Below, in pieces: positions 43,118 through 52,967 of a stretch of 64,000 nt of DNA; the first letter of the stretch is position 1, and each line of letters starts with the position of its first letter. Source of the DNA: Siccirubricoccus deserti (GTDB lineage Bacteria; Pseudomonadota; Alphaproteobacteria; Acetobacterales; Acetobacteraceae); assembly GCF_014283215.1 (NCBI RefSeq), contig NZ_JACOMF010000030.1:1-64000 (forward strand). Direction: 5' to 3'. The notes beneath the pieces were generated by a model, which was not told where the DNA came from, ran no database searches, and was given only the letters and a program-made list of their open reading frames with translations. A program made the translations under genes and the position numbers.

Positions 43118-43160
43118 GGCGAAGTGCGGCGTGATGGATGGCCGCGCCGCTCAATGGTTG

Positions 43161-43192
43161 CGCCGTTCAGCGGGCCCGCTGAACGGCGTTTT
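43161..43192 (+). terminator. Strong intrinsic terminator after the alcohol dehydrogenase
   Basis: CGCCGTTCAGCGGG at 43161-43174 pairs perfectly with CCCGCTGAACGGCG at 43175-43188 (14 pairs before loop constraints), followed by TTTT. This is a textbook rho-independent terminator for rightward transcription. It sits between this gene and the end of the convergent type VI operon, insulating the two. Confidence 0.88.
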
Positions 43193-43203
43193 CATGTCCG
43201 GCG

Positions 43204-45876
43204 TCATTCGATGGCGTAGGTGAACTCGCCGCCCTCGACGCCGACATGCACGCGGCTCACCGCCTGGCCGTCCAACATGCGGTTGAGGAAGGCGGTGCTG
43301 ATCGCCGGCAGCATTGTGTTGGTCAGGATGGCGTCGATCATCCGGCCACCGCTCTCCGGCTCATTGCAGCGGCTGGTGATGAGCGAGACCACCTCATCGG
43401 AGTAGGTGAAGGGCACCTTGTGCTGTTCCTTCAGCCGCCGGACGATGCGGCCGAGCTGAAGCCGGATGATCTCGCCCAGCATCGCCTCGCTCAGCGGGTA
43501 GTAGGGGATGGTGATCAGCCGCCCCAGCAGGGCCGGCGGGAAGATTTTCAGGAGTGGTTCCTGCAGGGCCTTGGCGATGTCGTCCGGCTCCGGGATCAGC
43601 TCGGGGTCAGCGCAGAGCGACATGATGAGGTCGGTGCCGGCATTCGACGTCAAAAGGATCAGCGTGTTCTTGAAGTCGATCAGCCTGCCCTCGCCATCCT
43701 CCATGATCCCCTTGTCGAAGACCTGGAAGAATATCTCGTGCACATCGCTGTGCGCCTTCTCCACCTCGTCCAGCAGCACCACGGAATAGGGTTTGCGGCG
43801 CACCGCCTCGGTCAGGATGCCGCCCTCGCCGTAGCCGACATAGCCGGGTGGTGCGCCTTTCAGGGTGGAGACAGTGTGCGCCTCCTGGAACTCGCTCATG
43901 TTGATGGTGATGAGGTTCTGCTCGCCGCCGTAGAGGCTTTCCGCCAGCGCCAGCGCTGTCTCGGTCTTGCCGACGCCGGAGGGACCACAGAGCATGAACA
44001 CGCCGATCGGCTTGTTCGGATTGTCCAGCTTGGCGCGGCTGGTCTGCACCCGCTTGGCGATCATCTCCATCGCATGGTCCTGGCCGATGACGCGCTTCGA
44101 CAGCGTGCCGGCAAGCTGCAGTACCGCCTGGACCTCGTTCTTCACCATCCGGCCCACCGGGATGCCGGTCCAGTCGCCGACCACCGCGGCCACCGCCTGG
44201 GCATCCACCGCCGGCATGATCAACGGCGATTCGCCCTGATGCTCCGCCAACTCCGCCTGCAGCCCGCGGAGCTCGGCGACCATCGCCGCGCGTTCCGCCG
44301 AGACCGGTGCTTCCGGCTGGTCCACCGCCGCGGCGCCCTCGCGCAGGGTCGCGCGCAGCGCCAGCACCTTGTCCACCAGCAGCTTCTCCTGTTGCCAGCG
44401 CGCCTCCAGGCCCACCAGCGCCTCCTGCTGCGCCGCCAGCGCCTCACGGGCGGACGCCTCGCGGTCGGCGGCGTCGATGCCGACGGCGGCCTCACGGCCG
44501 ATGATCTCCAGCTCCGTCTCCAGTGCCTGGATGCGGCGGCGGCAGTCATCCACCTCGGCCGGCACCGCATGCTGGCTGACCGCGACCCGGGCCGAAGCGG
44601 TGTCCAGCAGGCTGATCGACTTGTCCGGCAGCTGCCGCGCCGGGATGTAGCGGTGTGAGAGCCGCACGGCCGCGTCAATCGCCTCATCGAGGATCTGCAC
44701 CCGGTGGTGCTTCTCGAGCGAGGAGGTGATGCCGCGCATCATCAGGATCGCCTTCTCCTCGGAAGGCTCATCCACCTGCACCGGCTGGAAGCGGCGGGTC
44801 AGCGCCGGATCCTTCTCGAAATACTTCTTGTATTCGGCGAAGGTGGTCGCGGCGACGGTGCGCAAGGTGCCGCGCGCCAGTGCCGGCTTCAGCAGGTTCG
44901 CCGCGTCGCCGGTGCCCGCCGCGCCACCGGCACCCACCAGCGTGTGCGCTTCGTCGATGAACAGGATGATCGGCCTGGGCGAGGCCTGCACCTCCTCGAT
45001 CACCTGGCGCAGCCGCTGCTCGAACTCGCCCTTCATGCTGGCGCCAGCCTGCAGCAGGCCGACATCCAGGGTGCGCAGCGTCACATCCTTCAGCTGCGGC
45101 GGCACGTCGCCGGCAACGATGCGCAGCGCGAAGCCCTCCACCACCGCGGTCTTGCCGACACCGGCCTCGCCGATCAGGATCGGGTTGTTCTGCCGCCGCC
45201 GCATCAGCACGTCGACGACCTGGCGGATCTCCTGGTCGCGGCCGACGATCGGGTCGATCTCGCCGTTGCGGGCCTTCTCGGTGAGGTCGACGCTGAACTG
45301 CTTCAGCGCATCCTGCTTGCCCATCTGCGCCGGCGCCACCGCGCCGCTGGCCTCGCCCGGCGCGCCGACCTTCGATCCATCGGCCGAGGCCAGCGCCGCC
45401 TCCGGCGAGCCGTCCAGCAGCTTGCGGAACTCATCGGCCAGCGCCTCGGCCCGCAGCTTCGCGAATTCACGGCTGATGCCGGTGAGGGCATTGGCCAGCG
45501 CCTTGGTCTTCAGCATGCCGACGACGAGATGGCCGGTGCGCACCTGATTCTCGCCGAACAGCAGCGTGCCATAGACCCAGCCGCGCTCCACCGCCTCCTC
45601 GATCAGTGGCGAGAAATCGGAGATGGCGGTGGCGCCGCGCGGCAGCTTGTCGAGGCTCGCGGTGATGTCAGCAGCCAGCCGTGCCGCATCCAGGCCAAAG
45701 TGCCGGATGATGCGATGCATGTCGCTGTCCTGCAGTTGCAGCAGCTGGTGCAGCCAGTGCACCAGTTCCACATACGGGTTGCCGCGCAGCTTGCAGAAGA
45801 CGGTGGCGCTCTCCAGCGCCCGGTAGCCCACCGGGTTGAGCTTCCCGAACAGGGCGGATCGACTGATCTCGGTCAT
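43204..45876 (-). CDS. tssH: Type VI secretion ATPase TssH (ClpV)
   Basis: An 890-residue ClpB-like AAA+ disaggregase of the ClpV type, which dismantles contracted TssB/TssC sheaths for reuse. The N-domain (about 1-150) differs from general ClpB, with DMHRIIRHFGLD. Walker A1 GEAGVGKT at 236-243, Walker B1 ILFIDEAH at 304-311, a coiled middle domain (about 430-550), and Walker A2 GPSGVGKTETALALAE in the second AAA module with a following VLLDEVEKAH. It is the last gene of the operon and overlaps tssG by ATGA. The terminator for the facing alcohol dehydrogenase lies just beyond. Confidence 0.98.
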   Translation of the reverse strand: MTEISRSALFGKLNPVGYRALESATVFCKLRGNPYVELVHWLHQLLQLQDSDMHRIIRHFGLDAARLAADITASLDKLPRGATAISDFSPLIEEAVERGWVYGTLLFGENQVRTGHLVVGMLKTKALANALTGISREFAKLRAEALADEFRKLLDGSPEAALASADGSKVGAPGEASGAVAPAQMGKQDALKQFSVDLTEKARNGEIDPIVGRDQEIRQVVDVLMRRRQNNPILIGEAGVGKTAVVEGFALRIVAGDVPPQLKDVTLRTLDVGLLQAGASMKGEFEQRLRQVIEEVQASPRPIILFIDEAHTLVGAGGAAGTGDAANLLKPALARGTLRTVAATTFAEYKKYFEKDPALTRRFQPVQVDEPSEEKAILMMRGITSSLEKHHRVQILDEAIDAAVRLSHRYIPARQLPDKSISLLDTASARVAVSQHAVPAEVDDCRRRIQALETELEIIGREAAVGIDAADREASAREALAAQQEALVGLEARWQQEKLLVDKVLALRATLREGAAAVDQPEAPVSAERAAMVAELRGLQAELAEHQGESPLIMPAVDAQAVAAVVGDWTGIPVGRMVKNEVQAVLQLAGTLSKRVIGQDHAMEMIAKRVQTSRAKLDNPNKPIGVFMLCGPSGVGKTETALALAESLYGGEQNLITINMSEFQEAHTVSTLKGAPPGYVGYGEGGILTEAVRRKPYSVVLLDEVEKAHSDVHEIFFQVFDKGIMEDGEGRLIDFKNTLILLTSNAGTDLIMSLCADPELIPEPDDIAKALQEPLLKIFPPALLGRLITIPYYPLSEAMLGEIIRLQLGRIVRRLKEQHKVPFTYSDEVVSLITSRCNEPESGGRMIDAILTNTMLPAISTAFLNRMLDGQAVSRVHVGVEGGEFTYAIE

Positions 45877-47051
45877 GGCACGTCTTCCAGGGAATGGGGT
45901 TGCGGAGCCGCTGACTCCTCTTGCGGCGTCATGCGGGAATCGATGTCGCGGGCACCGCTGTCGGCCCCCGCTTGCAGGAACAGATCGCCGGCATCCGCCA
46001 GGCCGCGACGCGGCGTCAACCAGGAGGTCCAGCCGAGCTGGCCCTGGTGGCCCAGCCGGATCGGCGGCACCTCCGTGCGCTTCAGGATCAGGTTCACGTC
46101 AAAGGCCAGCGTATCGCCCACGTAGTTGCGGACGATCGGCACCAGCCGCCGGAAGCTGGCGCCGCCCGGCAGCATGCGCTGGTAGTCGCTGAGGCTCAGC
46201 GGGCCGAAGACGATGCGGAATTTGTGCTGCCGGCTCCACACCCGCCGGCCGATCGCCGCCGACTGCCCGAGGGCCGCGACGGTCGCCCCGCCGCCGAGCC
46301 GTGACAGCCCGTCATCCGGCAGCACCAACCAATCGCCGATGAAGTTCTCAATCCGCGCAGGCATCTTGAAGAAGTCGGTGAGGATGGAGGCGAGCCCCTC
46401 GGCATGCCGCGTCCGTCCCACCAGATGCCCGGCGTAATGCTGCTTGGCGAGGTCGGGCATCGCATCCCGGTCGCGCAGCCCGGGCATGCCGATGCCGACG
46501 AGGGAGGCGACGAAGCGGCCGTAATGATCATCCTCCGGCCGGTCGAAGCTGACGGTCGGCTGGGCTTCCGCCCAGGCGCGGTAGAACAGCGACAGCGCGC
46601 GGTGGTGGAAGACATCGGCGAAGCGGCGGAAGGTTTGGTCGCGCGCATTGCGCTCGCGGTCGCGGGCGTATTCGGTCAAGTGCAGCGGCAGCGGCCCGCC
46701 GGGGCCGAACAACCCGAAGAAATGCACGATCAGCCGCGCTGCGCGCTGCTCGGTGGCGATGTCGAAATCTGCCAGGGTCGAGGGCGCGAAGACCAGCGAG
46801 GGCTCCTGCCCCAACCGCACCGGATCCTGCATCGGCCGGATGCTGCGGCCGAAGCGCGGGCTATCGCGGTGCAGCGCTTCCAGCCGGCGCATCGCCTGGT
46901 AGAAGCCGAAGCTCCACGGCGCTGCCTCCAGCCGCTGGTGCAGCGGCGGTGCGGCAGGCCGACCGTCACCCGCCGAGGCTTCCCCTTCGGGGAGCTCGCC
47001 GGCAACGGGCTCGGCTAGAGCGTCGGCTGCCGGCCTGTCCGGATCGGCCAT
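45873..47051 (-). CDS. tssG: Type VI secretion baseplate protein TssG
   Basis: A 392-residue baseplate wedge subunit that pairs with TssF. A Pro/Ala-rich leader of about 35 residues precedes the conserved WSFGFYQAMRRLEALHRDSPRFG. Further landmarks: VRLGQEPSLVFAPSTLADFD, LIVHFFGLFGPGGPLPLHLTEYA, and VYSRQHKFRIVFGP-type (here VWSRQHKFRIVFGPLSL). It overlaps tssF by 37 bases at its start and tssH by four at its end, showing tight co-translation. A shorter start inside the leader is possible. Confidence 0.96.
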   Translation of the reverse strand: MADPDRPAADALAEPVAGELPEGEASAGDGRPAAPPLHQRLEAAPWSFGFYQAMRRLEALHRDSPRFGRSIRPMQDPVRLGQEPSLVFAPSTLADFDIATEQRAARLIVHFFGLFGPGGPLPLHLTEYARDRERNARDQTFRRFADVFHHRALSLFYRAWAEAQPTVSFDRPEDDHYGRFVASLVGIGMPGLRDRDAMPDLAKQHYAGHLVGRTRHAEGLASILTDFFKMPARIENFIGDWLVLPDDGLSRLGGGATVAALGQSAAIGRRVWSRQHKFRIVFGPLSLSDYQRMLPGGASFRRLVPIVRNYVGDTLAFDVNLILKRTEVPPIRLGHQGQLGWTSWLTPRRGLADAGDLFLQAGADSGARDIDSRMTPQEESAAPQPHSLEDVP

Positions 47052-48892
47052 CGGGCAATCTCGCCGCGTTCGGTGGTAGTCAGCACCGTCTCGGTGAAGG
47101 CGTTGATGGAGACGTATTTGGCGAAGAAGCGGTCGAGCACCGAGCCCAGCACCACCGCCCCGGCACCGCCGAAGGCCGCCTCATCCACCTTCAGCGTGAC
47201 CTGCAGCCCGCGCCCGGCGGTGAGCGGCCCGGCACCGGGGATGCGCCGGATGATGGGCTGCGACGCGGTGGAAAGCAGCCCTTCCAACTGCCGCGCCTGG
47301 TGCGAACTGGCCGAGGGCACATAAAGGCTGAGCAGTTCGCGCAGCGCCGTCGCGCCATGGATCGCGTCATTGTCGACGAGGCTCAGGTAGTTCAGCCCGA
47401 GGTGGCTGATGAAGCGCCAGGCATACTCGCCATCCGATCGGCAGGGCCTTGGCGCGGTCGGCCCGACCAGGCAGCGCACCGAGGCGACCGGCGCGCTGGC
47501 TTCCATGGTGAAATCGGTACGGCCCTTGCCGACCGACATGAACAGCGGCAGGTCACGGTTGGTGCAGAGCAGGTCGAAGCCAAGCTGGCGCAGCTCCGTG
47601 CGGAACGGCGCGTGCTCGGGGTCGACGAGGGAGATGTAGACCTCGTGGCCGATGTAGCTGCTGCGCGGGCCGCGCTGGCGGGAGCGTGCCGAGAGCTGCC
47701 GCGGCCGTCGCCGCAGGATGTAGTAGCTGCGGTGGTCGGCATGCCGGGTCAGGTCATTGGCAGCATAGAAGGGCAGGAAGGGCTGCGGCTCGCCACCGTC
47801 CGCGGCGAAGCCCTCGACCTCCTGCACGCCGAAAATCTCGAAATCCACCGGCCGCATTCGATCGGCGACGATCTGGTGCTCCACCTCCCGCTCGCTGAGA
47901 TTCAGCCGGTCGCCGCGCTTCGGGAAGAGGTTGATCGCCGGGGTGCAGAACAGCCGGAACTGGTCACCGCCGAAGCCATTCGCCAACAGTGTGTCGCTGC
48001 GGCCGAGCAGGAAGATGACGTCGAGCTCGGTGCCGGTGGTGCGGGTGACGGCGCTGTCGAGGCCGTTCAGCCGCACCGAGAGGAAGCGCTCCGGCATGGC
48101 GAAATATTCCTGCAGCAGCCGGTACCCCTGGAAGGTCAGCGGAGTCGCCGGCAACAGGGCTTCATCATCCTCGAAGCCCTGCGCCTCCAGCGCGGTCTTC
48201 GGCAACAGCTCCTGCCAGGGCAGCGGCCGGGCGGTCGGGCGAATGACGATACCAAGGAGATCCGCCACCAGCTGCTCATGCAGCCGGAAGCGGGTGCTTT
48301 CGGCGCCGGCGAGAAACAGCGGCAGCCGCGCCAGGCCGATCTCGGCGAAGGGGATGTTGCCCAAGGTGCGCAGGCGCAGCCGGATGGCGGCCTTGGCACC
48401 ACGCTGATCCGGCAGATTCAGCGCCGAGACCGCCGCCGCCGCGGGCAGGTACTCCGCCTCGGCGATCTCGATCGGCAGCAGCTGCACCGGATGGGCGGTG
48501 CGGAACTCGCAGTTGGTGTCGTCATCGGCGCCGAGGATGCTGCGCAGTACCGTGCCACGCGGCAGATCGACACCGAGCGGCGTGCCGCGGATCGCCGCAT
48601 CGGGGTTGAATTGCACCACCGCCATGGCCGGGGTCGGCGCCAGGTAGTGGGGGTAGACCATCTGCAGCAGCGACTGGGTGAAGGTCGGATATTCCGCTTC
48701 CAGCTTCAGCTGGATCCGCGCGGTGAGGAAGGCGAAGCCTTCCAGCAGCCGCTCCACGTAGGGGTCGGCGACCTCGGTATTGGCCAGCGCAAGGCGGCCG
48801 GCGATCTTTGGGTATTCACGGGCGAATTCGGCGCCCATCTCCCGGACGTGGCGAAGCTCGGCCTCGTAGTGGCGCAGCAGCCGCGGGTCCAT
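47015..48892 (-). CDS. tssF: Type VI secretion baseplate protein TssF
   Basis: A 625-residue main baseplate scaffold protein. The opening MDPRLLRHYEAELRHVRE and FAREYPKIAGRLAL are hallmark TssF sequence, followed by DPYVERLLEGFAFLTARIQLKL. The usual length is about 580-630. With TssG and TssE it forms the wedges around which the sheath assembles. Its ATG shares one base with the tssE stop (TGATG). Confidence 0.97.
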   Translation of the reverse strand: MDPRLLRHYEAELRHVREMGAEFAREYPKIAGRLALANTEVADPYVERLLEGFAFLTARIQLKLEAEYPTFTQSLLQMVYPHYLAPTPAMAVVQFNPDAAIRGTPLGVDLPRGTVLRSILGADDDTNCEFRTAHPVQLLPIEIAEAEYLPAAAAVSALNLPDQRGAKAAIRLRLRTLGNIPFAEIGLARLPLFLAGAESTRFRLHEQLVADLLGIVIRPTARPLPWQELLPKTALEAQGFEDDEALLPATPLTFQGYRLLQEYFAMPERFLSVRLNGLDSAVTRTTGTELDVIFLLGRSDTLLANGFGGDQFRLFCTPAINLFPKRGDRLNLSEREVEHQIVADRMRPVDFEIFGVQEVEGFAADGGEPQPFLPFYAANDLTRHADHRSYYILRRRPRQLSARSRQRGPRSSYIGHEVYISLVDPEHAPFRTELRQLGFDLLCTNRDLPLFMSVGKGRTDFTMEASAPVASVRCLVGPTAPRPCRSDGEYAWRFISHLGLNYLSLVDNDAIHGATALRELLSLYVPSASSHQARQLEGLLSTASQPIIRRIPGAGPLTAGRGLQVTLKVDEAAFGGAGAVVLGSVLDRFFAKYVSINAFTETVLTTTERGEIARWPIRTGRQPTL

Positions 48893-49401
48893 CAGCCGCG
48901 CTTCCGCGATTCCACCACGGAGACGTTCTGCGTCTCTGGCTCGATCGAGGTCTCCAGCAGGATGCGGAGCGGCACCGGCTGCGCCCAGAGCTCGCCATGG
49001 ATCTCGAAGACCAGCGCGCCATCCGGGTTGTCCGCCTGCATTCCGCGCAGTCTTACCCTCAGTGTCTCCGGCAGGATGCGTGGCTCGAACACCCGGATCG
49101 CCTCGGTGATGGCAGCTTCGAGGCCGGCGGCGCGGCCGCCCGAATGGGTCAGGCCGGTGAAGCCCGGCAGGCCGTAGTTGATCACCGAACGCGCCGCTTC
49201 CGGTGCGAGGTCCAAGGATTCCAGCGCCTCCAGCCTGGTGGTGGCGAACAGCCAGCCGAGGTCACGCAGCACGCCCTGGCGCAACTGGGTGATGGTGAGG
49301 CTCTGCTGGTCCGGCGGGTCCTGCAGCCGGTCCGGCGCATTGTCGGTGAGCCGGTCGAGGAGCGACGGCTGCAGATGCTCGCGGCTGGTGAACTCCACCA
49401 T
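48892..49401 (-). CDS. tssE: Type VI secretion baseplate protein TssE
   Basis: A 169-residue gpW/gp25-fold lysozyme-like wedge protein. Seen: LQPSLLDRLTDNAP at the start, VLRDLGWLFATTRLE, VINYGLPGFTGL, and the gp25 core AITEAIRVFEPRILPETLRVRL followed by LVFEIHGELWAQP. It begins three bases after tagJ and ends overlapping tssF, placing it firmly in the operon. Confidence 0.96.
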   Translation of the reverse strand: MVEFTSREHLQPSLLDRLTDNAPDRLQDPPDQQSLTITQLRQGVLRDLGWLFATTRLEALESLDLAPEAARSVINYGLPGFTGLTHSGGRAAGLEAAITEAIRVFEPRILPETLRVRLRGMQADNPDGALVFEIHGELWAQPVPLRILLETSIEPETQNVSVVESRKRG

Positions 49402-49404
49402 GGC

Positions 49405-50235
49405 TCAATCGGTGGCCGGTTCGGCCGGCGTGGTGATCTCGAGCCGCCGCAGGTCGAGCAGCGGCACATCCGCCTCGGCGCCGATGGTCAGCATCCGCTG
49501 GCCAAGACCCAGGAACCAATCCCCCTGGTCCCGCCACTCGGTGCGACGGCCGAGCAGGATGGCCGGATCGGCCGAGGCTTCGGAGCCGGGATAGCGGGCC
49601 GGCAACAGGGCCACGGTGGCACCGCCGTTGCTGAAGGTGAGCTGCGCCGGCAGCCAGACCGAATCGCGCAGGTCTGCGGGCGGCTCGACCTCAAGCCCAC
49701 GCAGCCGGTGCAGCGGCAGCCAGAAATACTTGCCGTCGATGATGGCTTCGAGCACCGGCCCGAGCCGCGGGTCGGCATCGGCGATCCAGTCGAACTCGGT
49801 GCCGTCGACCTTGCCGCTGCTGGCCGGCGCGGCGTCGAAGGCCTGGTCGCGCAGCGCCGAGGCATCCCGGGTGGCCCCGGCGACGAGCCGTCGATTGGCC
49901 TCAAGCAGCAGCGACATCCAGGGTTCCGGCTCGCCGAAGAAGGTCGGCTGGCGTTCGCCGGCGAAGACCTTGGCGCGCAGCACCTCGCAGCGGATGGCGG
50001 CACGGTAGGTGGTGACCATGGGCAGCGCGAGCTTGTCGAGCCCCCCGACCACGGTCAGCTGGGTCAGCGCCCGGTCCCATTCCCCGGTGACGCAGAACAA
50101 TTGGAACAGGAAGGTGCGGAGGCGCGGGTCGCGTGGCGCCTTCCGCACTTCCTGCTTCAGCCTCTCGAGCGCCGCGCGGGGATCACCCGAGCGGAGCAGC
50201 CCACGCGCATCCGACACGGCTGCATCCGTGGTCAT
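49405..50235 (-). CDS. tagJ: TagJ/ImpE accessory protein
   Basis: A 276-residue ImpE-family protein. TagJ binds the TssB N-terminus and may assist ClpV recruitment. Diagnostic: ARGLLRSGDPRAALERLKQEV and PRDPRLRTFLFQLFCVTGEWDRALTQL (TPR-like N-terminus), FDWIADADPRLGPVLEAIIDGKYFWLP in the middle, and WLPAQLTFSNGG. Presence of TagJ is typical of one sub-class of type VI loci, including the imp cluster of Rhizobiaceae. Confidence 0.95.
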   Translation of the reverse strand: MTTDAAVSDARGLLRSGDPRAALERLKQEVRKAPRDPRLRTFLFQLFCVTGEWDRALTQLTVVGGLDKLALPMVTTYRAAIRCEVLRAKVFAGERQPTFFGEPEPWMSLLLEANRRLVAGATRDASALRDQAFDAAPASSGKVDGTEFDWIADADPRLGPVLEAIIDGKYFWLPLHRLRGLEVEPPADLRDSVWLPAQLTFSNGGATVALLPARYPGSEASADPAILLGRRTEWRDQGDWFLGLGQRMLTIGAEADVPLLDLRRLEITTPAEPATD

Positions 50236-50270
50236 GCCCTGCCCCTTTCCCCGCGCGCCGCCCGCATGGC

Positions 50271-50822
50271 TCAGATCTGCACGTTGCGGATGCGATCCCA
50301 GCCGGCATCCTTCGAGGATGCCTCGAGCGAACCGTCCGGCTTCTGCGGCTTGTACTGCAGCTGCACGGAACCGTATTCGAAGGTCACTTCCTCCTTCACC
50401 GCCTCATCGCCGTCGGCGCCGGACCAGGCGACCGTCTTGATGCCGCAGAGCTTGAAGTTGAAGCGCAGGAACACCTCGCCCGAGGTCGCGCCGCCGGTCG
50501 ACTTGCGCAGCGCCAGCACGACATCCTTGAAGTGCTTGCCGCTGCAGCACATGCGGAAGAAGTCGGGTGAGGACTTGTCGATCTTCCGGCTGAACTGGAA
50601 GGGGTTGAAGGTCGGCTTGCCGGCGCCGACGCCGGAGGAGGAGCTGCCGATGTTCAGCACGTTCTCAAGATCGAAGCTGAAGTCGTCGATCTCGAAGGGC
50701 TTCGTGCCCTTGAACTCGCTGATGAACGGGTCGCTGCCGACGGTGAAGTCGGTCTGGGTCTCACCCTCCAGCGCCTTGCCGGTATCGGCGGGGGTGAACA
50801 GCATGAAGGCGTCGAAAGCCAT
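50271..50822 (-). CDS. hcp: Type VI tube protein Hcp (TssD)
   Basis: A 183-residue Hcp, the hexameric tube subunit that is propelled out with VgrG. Near the N-terminus it opens MAFDAFMLF, and the centre has FEIDDFSFDLENVLNIGSSSSG then KPTFNPFQFSRKIDKSSPDFF, the standard Hcp core. C-terminal VTFEYGSVQLQYKPQ is the conserved strand. Ribosome site AGGAGAAGACC. The C-terminus includes a lone Cys pair (MCCSGKH), not a known effector extension, so it is a structural Hcp. Confidence 0.97.
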   Translation of the reverse strand: MAFDAFMLFTPADTGKALEGETQTDFTVGSDPFISEFKGTKPFEIDDFSFDLENVLNIGSSSSGVGAGKPTFNPFQFSRKIDKSSPDFFRMCCSGKHFKDVVLALRKSTGGATSGEVFLRFNFKLCGIKTVAWSGADGDEAVKEEVTFEYGSVQLQYKPQKPDGSLEASSKDAGWDRIRNVQI

Positions 50823-50884
50823 GGTCTTCTCCTGCTAGGAATCCAGCGTTCCAGTGATCTTCGGTCCGTCGGGTCGCCCGTTGC

Positions 50885-52369
50885 TCAGCCCGAGGGCAGC
50901 CGCGAGACAAGGCGCAGCGACACGGTCAGACCTTCCAGCTGGTAGTGCGGCTTGAGGAAGAATTTGGCGCTGTAGTAGCCCGGGTTCTCCTCGTTCTCCT
51001 CCACCACCACCTTGCCTTCGGCCAGCGGATGGGTCGCCTTGTACTCCTCGGTGGAGCTGTCGGGAGAGCCGTCCACATACTGGCCGAGCCACTTGTCGAG
51101 CCACTCGGTCAGTTGCGCCTTGCTCATCGTGCTGCCGATCTTGTCGCGCACCATGCACTTCAGGTAGTGCGCGAAACGGCAGCTGGCGAAGAGATAGGGC
51201 AGACGGGCCGAGAGGTTCGCATTCGCGGTCGCCGCCGGGTCCTGGTATTCCTGCGGCTTCTGCAGCGACTGCGCGCCGATGAAGGCGGCGAAGTCGGAGT
51301 TCTTCTTGTGGATGAGCGGCATGAAGCCGTTCTTCGCCAGCTCCGCCTCGCGGCGGTCGCTGATCGCGATCTCGGTCGGGCACTTCATGTCGACGCCGCC
51401 GTCGTCGGTCGGGAAGGTATGCGCCGGCAGGCCCTCCACCGCGCCGCCGGTCTCGATACCACGGATACGGGTGCACCAGCCGTACATCTTGAAGGAACGG
51501 GTGATGTTGGTCGCCATCGCATAGGCCGAATTGGCCCAGGTGTACTTGCTGCTGTCGGCGCCCTCGACCTCCTCCTCGAAGGCGAATTCCTCAACCGGCT
51601 CGGTCTTGGCGCCGTAGGGCAGCCGCGCCAGGAAACGCGGCATGGTCAGGCCGATGTAGCGCGCATCCTCGCTCTCGCGCAGCGAGCGCCAGGCGGCGTA
51701 TTCCGGGGTCTGGAAGATCTTGGTCAGATCGCGGGGATTGGCCAGTTCGCTCCAGCTGTCCATCTGCATCACCGTCGGCGCCGTCGCCGAGATGAAGGGC
51801 GCATGCATCGCCGAGGCGATGGCGGCGATGTCGCCGAGCAGCGCCACATCCTGCGGGCTGTGGTCGAAGTAGTAGTCGCCCACCAGCATGCCGAAGGGCT
51901 CGCCGCCGAACTGGCCGAACTCCTCCTCGTACAGCTTCTTGAAGACCGGGCTCTGGTCCCAGGCGGTGCCGCGGAACTTCTTCAGCGTCCGCGACAGCTC
52001 CTTCTTCGAGACGTTGAACACCTTGATCTTCAGGAATTCATCGGTCTCGGTGTTGCTGACCAGGTAGTGCAGCCCGCGCCAGGCGGATTCCAGCTGCTGG
52101 AAATCCTCCTGGTGGATGATCTGGTTCACCTGCTCGGTCAGCTTGGCGTCGATCGCGGCGATGATGCCCTCGATCGTCTTCAGTGCCTCGCCGCCGATCA
52201 GCGCGGTATTGGCCAGCGCCTGCTGCGCCAGGGTCTGCACCGCATTCGCGACCGCGTCGCGCGCGGCATCCGATTTCGGGCGGAACTCCTTGGTGAGCAG
52301 AGCGGCGAAGTCGCTCTGCTCGGCGGTGGCGACGCCGAGGGCGCCGGCGGATTGCAGTTGCTCGGACAT
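50885..52369 (-). CDS. tssC: Type VI contractile sheath large subunit TssC
   Basis: A 494-residue TssC (VipB). Conserved: LIGGEALKTIEGIIAAIDAKL, QQLESAWRGLHYLV, KIKVFNVSKKEL, FGMLVGDYYFDHSPQD, LGDIAAIASAMHAPFISA, DARYIGLTMPRFLARLPYG, and the C-terminal FAHYLKCMVRDKIGSTM. With TssB it makes the contractile sheath. Begins three bases after tssB. The gap of 62 bases to hcp may carry an internal ribosome or promoter signal suited to high Hcp output. Confidence 0.98.
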   Translation of the reverse strand: MSEQLQSAGALGVATAEQSDFAALLTKEFRPKSDAARDAVANAVQTLAQQALANTALIGGEALKTIEGIIAAIDAKLTEQVNQIIHQEDFQQLESAWRGLHYLVSNTETDEFLKIKVFNVSKKELSRTLKKFRGTAWDQSPVFKKLYEEEFGQFGGEPFGMLVGDYYFDHSPQDVALLGDIAAIASAMHAPFISATAPTVMQMDSWSELANPRDLTKIFQTPEYAAWRSLRESEDARYIGLTMPRFLARLPYGAKTEPVEEFAFEEEVEGADSSKYTWANSAYAMATNITRSFKMYGWCTRIRGIETGGAVEGLPAHTFPTDDGGVDMKCPTEIAISDRREAELAKNGFMPLIHKKNSDFAAFIGAQSLQKPQEYQDPAATANANLSARLPYLFASCRFAHYLKCMVRDKIGSTMSKAQLTEWLDKWLGQYVDGSPDSSTEEYKATHPLAEGKVVVEENEENPGYYSAKFFLKPHYQLEGLTVSLRLVSRLPSG

Positions 52370-52372
52370 CGA

Positions 52373-52894
52373 CTAACCCTCCGAAGAGCCGTTGCCGCCA
52401 TCCGCCTTGGGCGCGGAGGCGAGCGCCTGCAGCAGCGCGGGGTCCTGCAGGACCTTGCCGATCAGCTCCTCGGCGCCGCTCTTGCCGTCCATGTAGGTCA
52501 GCAGGTTGGAAAGTTCGGTGCGCGCGGTCAGCAGCGTGTTCAGCGCATCGACCTTCTTCGCCACCGCGGCGGGGGAGAAATCCTCCATGCTCTCGAAAGT
52601 GATGTCGACCGCCATGCTGCCTTCGCCGGTCAGGGTGTTGGGCACCATGAAGGCGACGCGCGGCTTCATCGCCTTCATCCGGCTGTCGAAATTGTCGACG
52701 TCGATCTCCAGCATCTTGCGGTCGGCGACCGGCGGCAGCGGCTCGGCCGGGTTACCGGAAAGGTCGGCCATCACGCCGGCGACGAAGGGCAGCTGAACCT
52801 TCTTCTCCGCGCCATAGGTCTCGACGTCGTATTCGATCTGGACCCGCGGCGCGCGGTTCCGGGCGATGAACTTCTGGCTGCTCGCTTTGGCCAC
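52373..52894 (-). CDS. tssB: Type VI contractile sheath small subunit TssB
   Basis: A 173-residue TssB (VipA). The start SQKFIARNRAPRVQIEYDVE and the motif KKVQLPFVAGVMADLSGNP are highly diagnostic; ALNTLLTARTELSNLLTYMDGK is the C-terminal helix used in sheath handshakes. Pairs with tssC three bases downstream. A basic ribosome site (AGGTAGACTGTGGCC region) precedes its start. Confidence 0.97.
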   Translation of the reverse strand: MAKASSQKFIARNRAPRVQIEYDVETYGAEKKVQLPFVAGVMADLSGNPAEPLPPVADRKMLEIDVDNFDSRMKAMKPRVAFMVPNTLTGEGSMAVDITFESMEDFSPAAVAKKVDALNTLLTARTELSNLLTYMDGKSGAEELIGKVLQDPALLQALASAPKADGGNGSSEG

Positions 52895-52967
52895 AGTCTA
52901 CCTCGCTATCGTCTCTGGTTGCTCGCACGGGTCGGCAGCCAGCCGGCGTCCGACGGCATGTCGTCTG